NCBI RefSeq assembly: GCF_963422355.1
Contig: NC_085104.1
Span: forward strand, 4,734,106 to 4,798,105
Direction of reading: 5' to 3'
Length of the DNA stretch: 64,000 nt
DNA from: Corticium candelabrum
Taxonomy: Eukaryota; Porifera; Homoscleromorpha; Homosclerophorida; Plakinidae
A program made the position numbers and the translations under genes. Positions 60,401-64,000 of this stretch are shown in pieces (within the stretch, counting starts at the first letter, position 1; every line of letters begins with the position of its first letter). The notes under the pieces are model-generated. The model did not search any database. It was not told the origin of the DNA and saw nothing but the letters and a program-made list of their open reading frames with translations.

Positions 60401-60843
60401 CTCCCCCTAGCGTACAAGCATACCCTTGAGTAAAATTATGAATGACCCCTAAAAATGAGTAACAATGTATGATAACTGCAAATCACAAAGCTGTACTGCT
60501 TCCCACCTACCAAACTTTCCTCCCAGAGCTACACCAAATGCAATAGAAACACGGGAAACACACTATGCAAACTAACCTCTCTAGATGTTCTACTGACATG
60601 AATATGAGTTATGCCTCCCAGCTGTACACACTTCTTCAATATTGCATTCTCAATGTCTGCTACAGCTGTGTCACTCAACTGCCTACATCACAATCTATTA
60701 ATGTGGGCACATGTCCTCAATTGTTTGTGTGTTTGCCTACTGTTTGGCTATATCAAATACATTCTTTAGTTTCACACATCTAGTTGGTTTCCCACGCCGT
60801 ACAGCCAACCGTCGAGCCACATGTTGAGGATAATCTTCTAAAG
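57426..60843 (-). CDS. RBM39-like splicing factor, C-terminal UHM (5' part not found)
   Basis: Four phase-compatible exons on the minus strand: 60843-60741, 60682-60577, 57654-57576 and 57523-57426 (stop). They join CVKLKNVFDIAKQQLSD, ENAILKKCVQLGGITHIHV, EGTVYLRCHSKEEAFDI, LHGTWFNGKLITASYV and RYDTRFPEAAKSNKLLFP. This follows the C-terminal U2AF-homology motif domain of RBM39/RBM23, which binds ULM peptides of U2AF65/SF3B1 in the spliceosome, including the ITAAYVPLPTYHNLFP-like end. The UHM signature R-X-F reads T-W-F here, so the Arg usually needed for ligand binding is absent. RRM domains are not seen in the window; the 5' part is either to the right of base 64000 or in unrecognised exons. 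The 2.9-kb intron holds two mobile elements. Confidence 0.82.
57730..58387. mobile_element. TTAA-flanked MITE with about 120-bp inverted repeats
   Basis: TTAA at 57726-57729 and 58388-58391. Left end AGGTACACTCCGTCGTTTAG, right end reverse-complemented AGGAACACTCCGTCATTTAG. Similarity continues through CAAACTTGATTGCA and ACAGGCAAA-CTGGATAT, about 115-125 bases on each side. It lies in an intron of the RBM39-like gene. No coding capacity. Confidence 0.93.
58388..59336. other. Intron sequence of the RBM39-like gene
   Basis: No element ends or coding frame recognised. Confidence 0.5.
59337..60450. mobile_element. MITE with AGGGGYCATYCATA ends, split by a second MITE
   Basis: Left end AGGGGCCATCCATAGTT, right end reverse-complemented AGGGGTCATTCATAATT. 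Both ends continue with ACTCAAG and a GGGTA block. No coding capacity, and no clear target duplication. A pogo/Tigger-like MITE sits inside. Confidence 0.72.
59777..60277. mobile_element. Tc1/pogo (Tigger)-like MITE, TA target
   Basis: Flanked by TA on both sides (59775-59776, 60278-60279). Left end CAGTAGGACACCACTTATCC and reverse-complemented right end CAGTAGGACACCACTTATCC are identical for at least 20 bases. Internal GTCGGATAACTGA-type repeats recur in both halves. Confidence 0.9.
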
Positions 60844-61156
60844 CTAAAACACAACAAAGATCACACAACTAGGTTAGTTCATCTCTTGAAAACTATATAA
60901 CCTTTTCCTTGCCAAACAGCTACATGGTTACCACCCATACTCTAATCAACATAAATAAACAAGTCAGTCATTCAACCAATCATGTCTGACACATTCACAC
61001 AGCTTAATCAATTAACATAAATGAGTAAGGTATGTCATACTAGAGAACACTTCATAACCCTATTAATTAAATGTACAGACAAACCCATGGATTTGCAACC
61101 AACCATTTCATTAGTCTTTGATAATAATACTGAAAGCAGAAGAAGAGCTGTGTGCA

Positions 61157-61161
<5 letters not shown>

Positions 61162-61208
<47 letters not shown>
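61162..61208. repeat. (GT)n microsatellite
   Basis: About 47 bases of GT repeat, at the outer end of the minus copy of the duplicated block. Confidence 0.97.
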
Positions 61209-61209
<1 letters not shown>

Positions 61210-61219
61210 ATAAATCAGA

Positions 61220-61650
61220 ATAAAAAGAAGGGTGAGTCCGATCTCCATCGAATTTGACTCGCGCACGCTGAATTCATAGAGGTTGAAAGTGAAGCTGTAG
61301 TCGTATTCTGTACTTCTCCTGCGACAATGCAATTTCCTCCTGACGGAACCCGCCTCTGTTCGCGTGCAAATATCTCCGTAATGGCCAATCGGATCTGCAT
61401 CGAATTTAAACTGCACTTTCCCGATGTTGGACGGTATGCTTGAAGCGTGTCGTTTATTGCAGGCGACATCGGGAAAGGGAAGATATTTTTGCAACTATCC
61501 GGGTCTTGAAAAAATGCCCAGTCGTTTGCCTGTCTACGCCCGCCGAAGAGCGGCCACGTTCGATACACCTGTTCCCCGCAACGCCAGCAACATCTTTGAA
61601 GTGATGATGTTAAACGGGACTGCTGAAACAACAAGTGACAGACGCATGAC
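61220..61650 (-). repeat. Coding-like duplicated block, minus copy
   Basis: Its reverse complement matches 62245-62690 over about 430 bases (shared GTTTTTTCAAGACC-like, AATAAAC-ACACGC, GGTTCC-TCAG-AGGAAATTGCA). One frame runs through QFKFDADPIGHYGDI and DYSFTFNLYEFSVRESNSMEI. No known domain recognised. Both copies are followed by CA-type microsatellites. Confidence 0.75.
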
Positions 61651-61734
61651 TTGGTACATATATGGGGAACAGATTATCCGAATGAGTGTACGTAACTGCA
61701 CGTGACTAACAAGTTACATTTTCTTTGTCTTCAA

Positions 61735-62090
61735 TGAGATACCATTGACTGGGATATAACTCTGAACGAAATTCTTCATGAGAATTCTGTCAGGCTGATA
61801 ATTCTTCAGAGATACACTTCATGATAAATTAGAATGGAATACTCATACAACAACATAAATTTGCATACATTGGGATACTCAATTCTTGCTAATTTCTCAG
61901 AACTGAATATAATTGAACAGGATTGTTATAACTCTGAATGAGAATTCCGTCTGGCTGCAAATTTTTCAGAACAGAGTACAAATGCGTGTAAACTCATGCA
62001 ACAGAAATTTGCATACAACATTAAATTAATTAACTTTATGAGAATTCTGTCAGGGGCCGCTAATTCTGTGAATGAGATATACTTCATGAC
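61735..62090. repeat. Left arm of a foldback-like structure
   Basis: It matches the reverse complement of 63340-63650 (shared GGGATATAACTCTGAA, CTCATGCAACA--AAATTTGC, GAATGAGATATACTTCATGA). The arm itself holds about three diverged 100-bp repeats starting GAATTCYGTC. Confidence 0.75.
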
Positions 62091-62244
62091 TACTACTACT
62101 AATAATAGAAATTATATATACAAGCCCACCTGCCCAATCTCCGCAAGGGCAGATTAGCTATTGATATTACTACTGGTTAGTAAATTTCTATACATACATA
62201 AATTACATTCCCCTCTGCAATCCAAATTCCCCTTACATATACCA

Positions 62245-62690
62245 ACTTCAAGTCTTGTCTGACTCTCGCCATTTCAACCGTCCTGTTGGACGTCGTCACT
62301 TCGAAGACATTGCTGGCGTTGCATGGAACAGGTTTATCGAACGTGGCAGGAATTCAATTCGCCTACACGGCCAAACAAAGGGTAGGCGTTTTTTCAAGAC
62401 CTGGATACACTAAAAAATATCTTGCCTCTTTTGACGTCGCCCACAATAAACAACACGCTCTGCATGTACCGTCCAACATCAAGAATGGGCAGTTCAAATT
62501 TGGTGGAGATCCGCGCTGTTCAAGAGATATTCGTGTGCGAGCGGAGACGGGTTTGAGGCGGGTTCCATCAGTAGGAAATTGCACCGTCGCGGGAGAAGTC
62601 CGGAAGACAACGACAGTTTCACTTTCGACCTCTATGGATTCAGCATGCACGAGCCAAATTCAGTGGTGATTAGACTCGCCGTCTTGGGGA
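62245..62690 (+). repeat. Coding-like duplicated block, plus copy
   Basis: Inverted partner of 61220-61650. The frame reads LLDVVTSKTLLALHGTGLSN, then VPSNIKNGQFKFGGDP, and after an extra 11 bases shifts to SFTFDLYGFSMHEPNSVVIRLAV. The shift relative to the minus copy suggests decay. Function unknown. Confidence 0.75.
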
Positions 62691-62706
62691 TCCTCTCCTA
62701 CATATG

Positions 62707-62707
<1 letters not shown>

Positions 62708-62774
<67 letters not shown>
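62708..62774. repeat. (CA)n microsatellite
   Basis: About 67 bases of CA repeat at the end of the plus copy of the duplicated block. Confidence 0.98.
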
Positions 62775-62775
<1 letters not shown>

Positions 62776-62799
62776 CTCTCCTTTAAAAATATATAGACT

Positions 62800-63290
62800 A
62801 GCCCACCATCCCTTACTCCACACGGGCAAAATAGCTAGGACTGTCGTGCTCAACCAGATCAGTCTGGTTTGTAAAAGTCTATTACAAGTACCTGAAGCAA
62901 ACCCTGCTTCAGAAGTACTTAGACCATCACGGCTGTCTAGAAAGAAGACATGGCTTTATGAAGGATCCGAGTAGATCCCAGAAGCACTGTTTTGTGTAAG
63001 TGCTACAGGTTGTGATGACCTGGAATAATGTCCAGCCACCGTGCAGTACCTGCGTGCACTGTGCCCAAAGCTCCCAAGACCACCGGAACCACCAGTGTTC
63101 GACAATGCCACATGTGGCTTATCTCCACTCACAAGTCGCTGTACTTTGCCAACTTCTCAGCATGTTTCTTGCCAATGTTGTTATCAACAGGACAGCTGAT
63201 ATCAATATGAAGACACGTGTTCGTCTTCTTATTTCTGAGACAGATGTCTGGACGATTGACTTTGATGTTATTACTAATGTTAGTAAATTT
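62800..63290 (-). mobile_element. 3' end of a non-LTR retrotransposon RT, broken
   Basis: On the minus strand the translation gives VNRPDICLRNKKTNTCLHIDIS, VDNNIGKKHAEKLAKYSDL, then WHCRTLVVPVVLGALGTV (about 63262-63045) and KTVLLGSTRILHKAMS (about 62995-62950). This is the typical C-terminal end of a widespread invertebrate non-LTR RT family, with stops. A short deleted derivative of the same sequence, joining its two ends, is at about 62130-62205 in the same orientation. Confidence 0.8.
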
Positions 63291-63339
63291 CTATTCTTAT
63301 TATTATTAGTTGTTAGTTATTAATTTATCGTGTATGCAT

Positions 63340-63650
63340 TCATGAACTATATCTCATTCACCCCTGTAGTATATACATCCGGAAACTTGTTTTTATAAAG
63401 AAATTCGTTCAGAGTTATCTATATCCCGTTCAATGATATCCTGTTTTATTAGTTGTTAATTAATAAATTTAAAGTTGTACGCAAATTTATGCTGTTGCAT
63501 GAGTATCCCGTTCTGAGTATTTATCAGTAATTAATTAATAAAATTATATTCACATGCATTTTTACTCTGTTCTAAAGAATTAGCAACGGGACAGAGAATT
63601 TCATTCAGAGTTATATCCCGTTCAATTATATCCCATTCTGAAAATTAGAA
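63340..63650. repeat. Right arm of the foldback-like structure
   Basis: Reverse complement of the 61735-62090 arm; also contains repeated ATATCCCGTTC motifs. Confidence 0.75.
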
Positions 63651-64000
63651 GGGATCGAGTATGCCACTCAGGCAGCAAAATCTTGGAAGTCACGTACAGG
63701 TACTTACTCACCTGTATATGGCTTGACTCGTGTGCTGAATGACTTCAAATGTTGCTCTTCTCGTGTGTTTTGGTACAAATTTGACACACTCCCCGGGTAC
63801 CGCTTGGTGCAGAAAACGCGTAGAGCAAATTTGGTGCAAATGCAATCAGAATTTAGAGACAAGCACAAGCTCTAGAGCGACTTCAAACGACAAGAAATCG
63901 TCGATCGGAGCAAGCATTACAAAGGACAATGACGATTACAGTCCACATGAAACCTGTGTTTGTTCGAATGAACCGGAATGCGTAGCGTTCGTGTTGTCAA
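63651..64000. other. Right edge, no gene assigned
   Basis: A strong minus-strand splice donor (ATACAG/GTGAGTAAG) lies at about 63709-63700, and a frame is open behind it for about 50 codons. It may be an upstream exon of the RBM39-like gene, but the residues do not match RBM39 and no acceptor was fixed. Confidence 0.35.

Noticed and set aside
61111-61257. His-Thr / Cys-Val frames across the GT repeat
   Set aside because: Simple-sequence translation only.

Overview
The window looks like nuclear DNA of an early-branching animal, most plausibly a sponge. The reasons are a mix of animal-only genes (Wnt, NEMO/optineurin-like adaptor, ARHGEF3/NET1-type RhoGEF, thrombospondin/CUB/sushi secreted protein, RBM39-like splicing factor), many very short introns (about 50-100 bases) with GT-AG borders, AT-rich intergenic DNA, and a dense load of decayed mobile elements. 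The species cannot be fixed from the sequence alone. All gene models below were built by hand from reading frames, splice consensus and phase bookkeeping; no alignment program was run.

Layout. 1-2274: the 3' part of a Ty3/gypsy-type pol, open to the left edge. 2756-9405 (minus): a six-exon NEMO/optineurin-like ubiquitin-binding coiled-coil protein whose first intron carries a decayed non-LTR retrotransposon. 9.4-16.7 kb: a gene-free island of gypsy remnants, a dispersed repeat and a MITE. 16701-19508 (plus): a complete six-exon Wnt gene. 19754-38775 (plus): an ARHGEF3/NET1-like RhoGEF gene of about 19 exons; one 10.6 kb intron is filled with nested DNA transposons, including a Kolobok-like element with two convergent genes. 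38.8-42.1 kb: repeats, including a tRNA-derived SINE. 42119-43057 (minus): a small unrecognised single-pass membrane protein. 47958-57099 (plus): an eight-exon secreted protein with TSP1, CUB and sushi modules, all introns in phase 1; its last intron holds a short-LTR retrotransposon with integrase placed before reverse transcriptase, itself split by a THAP transposon. 57426-60843 (minus): the 3' part of an RBM39-like splicing factor. 61.2-63.7 kb: a foldback-like region with a duplicated coding-like block and a non-LTR fragment.

The host genes do not form one pathway. Two are signalling-related (Wnt ligand and RhoGEF, head to tail, 245 bases apart), one is an NF-kB/autophagy-type adaptor, one is extracellular-matrix-like and one is an RNA-processing factor. 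The strongest oddities are the long, polyglutamine-bearing NEMO/optineurin relative, the lysine-rich Wnt tail, the IN-before-RT retrotransposon with an exact target duplication, the two-gene THAP/P2RX7-like transposon, and repeated insertion of TTAA-targeting elements.
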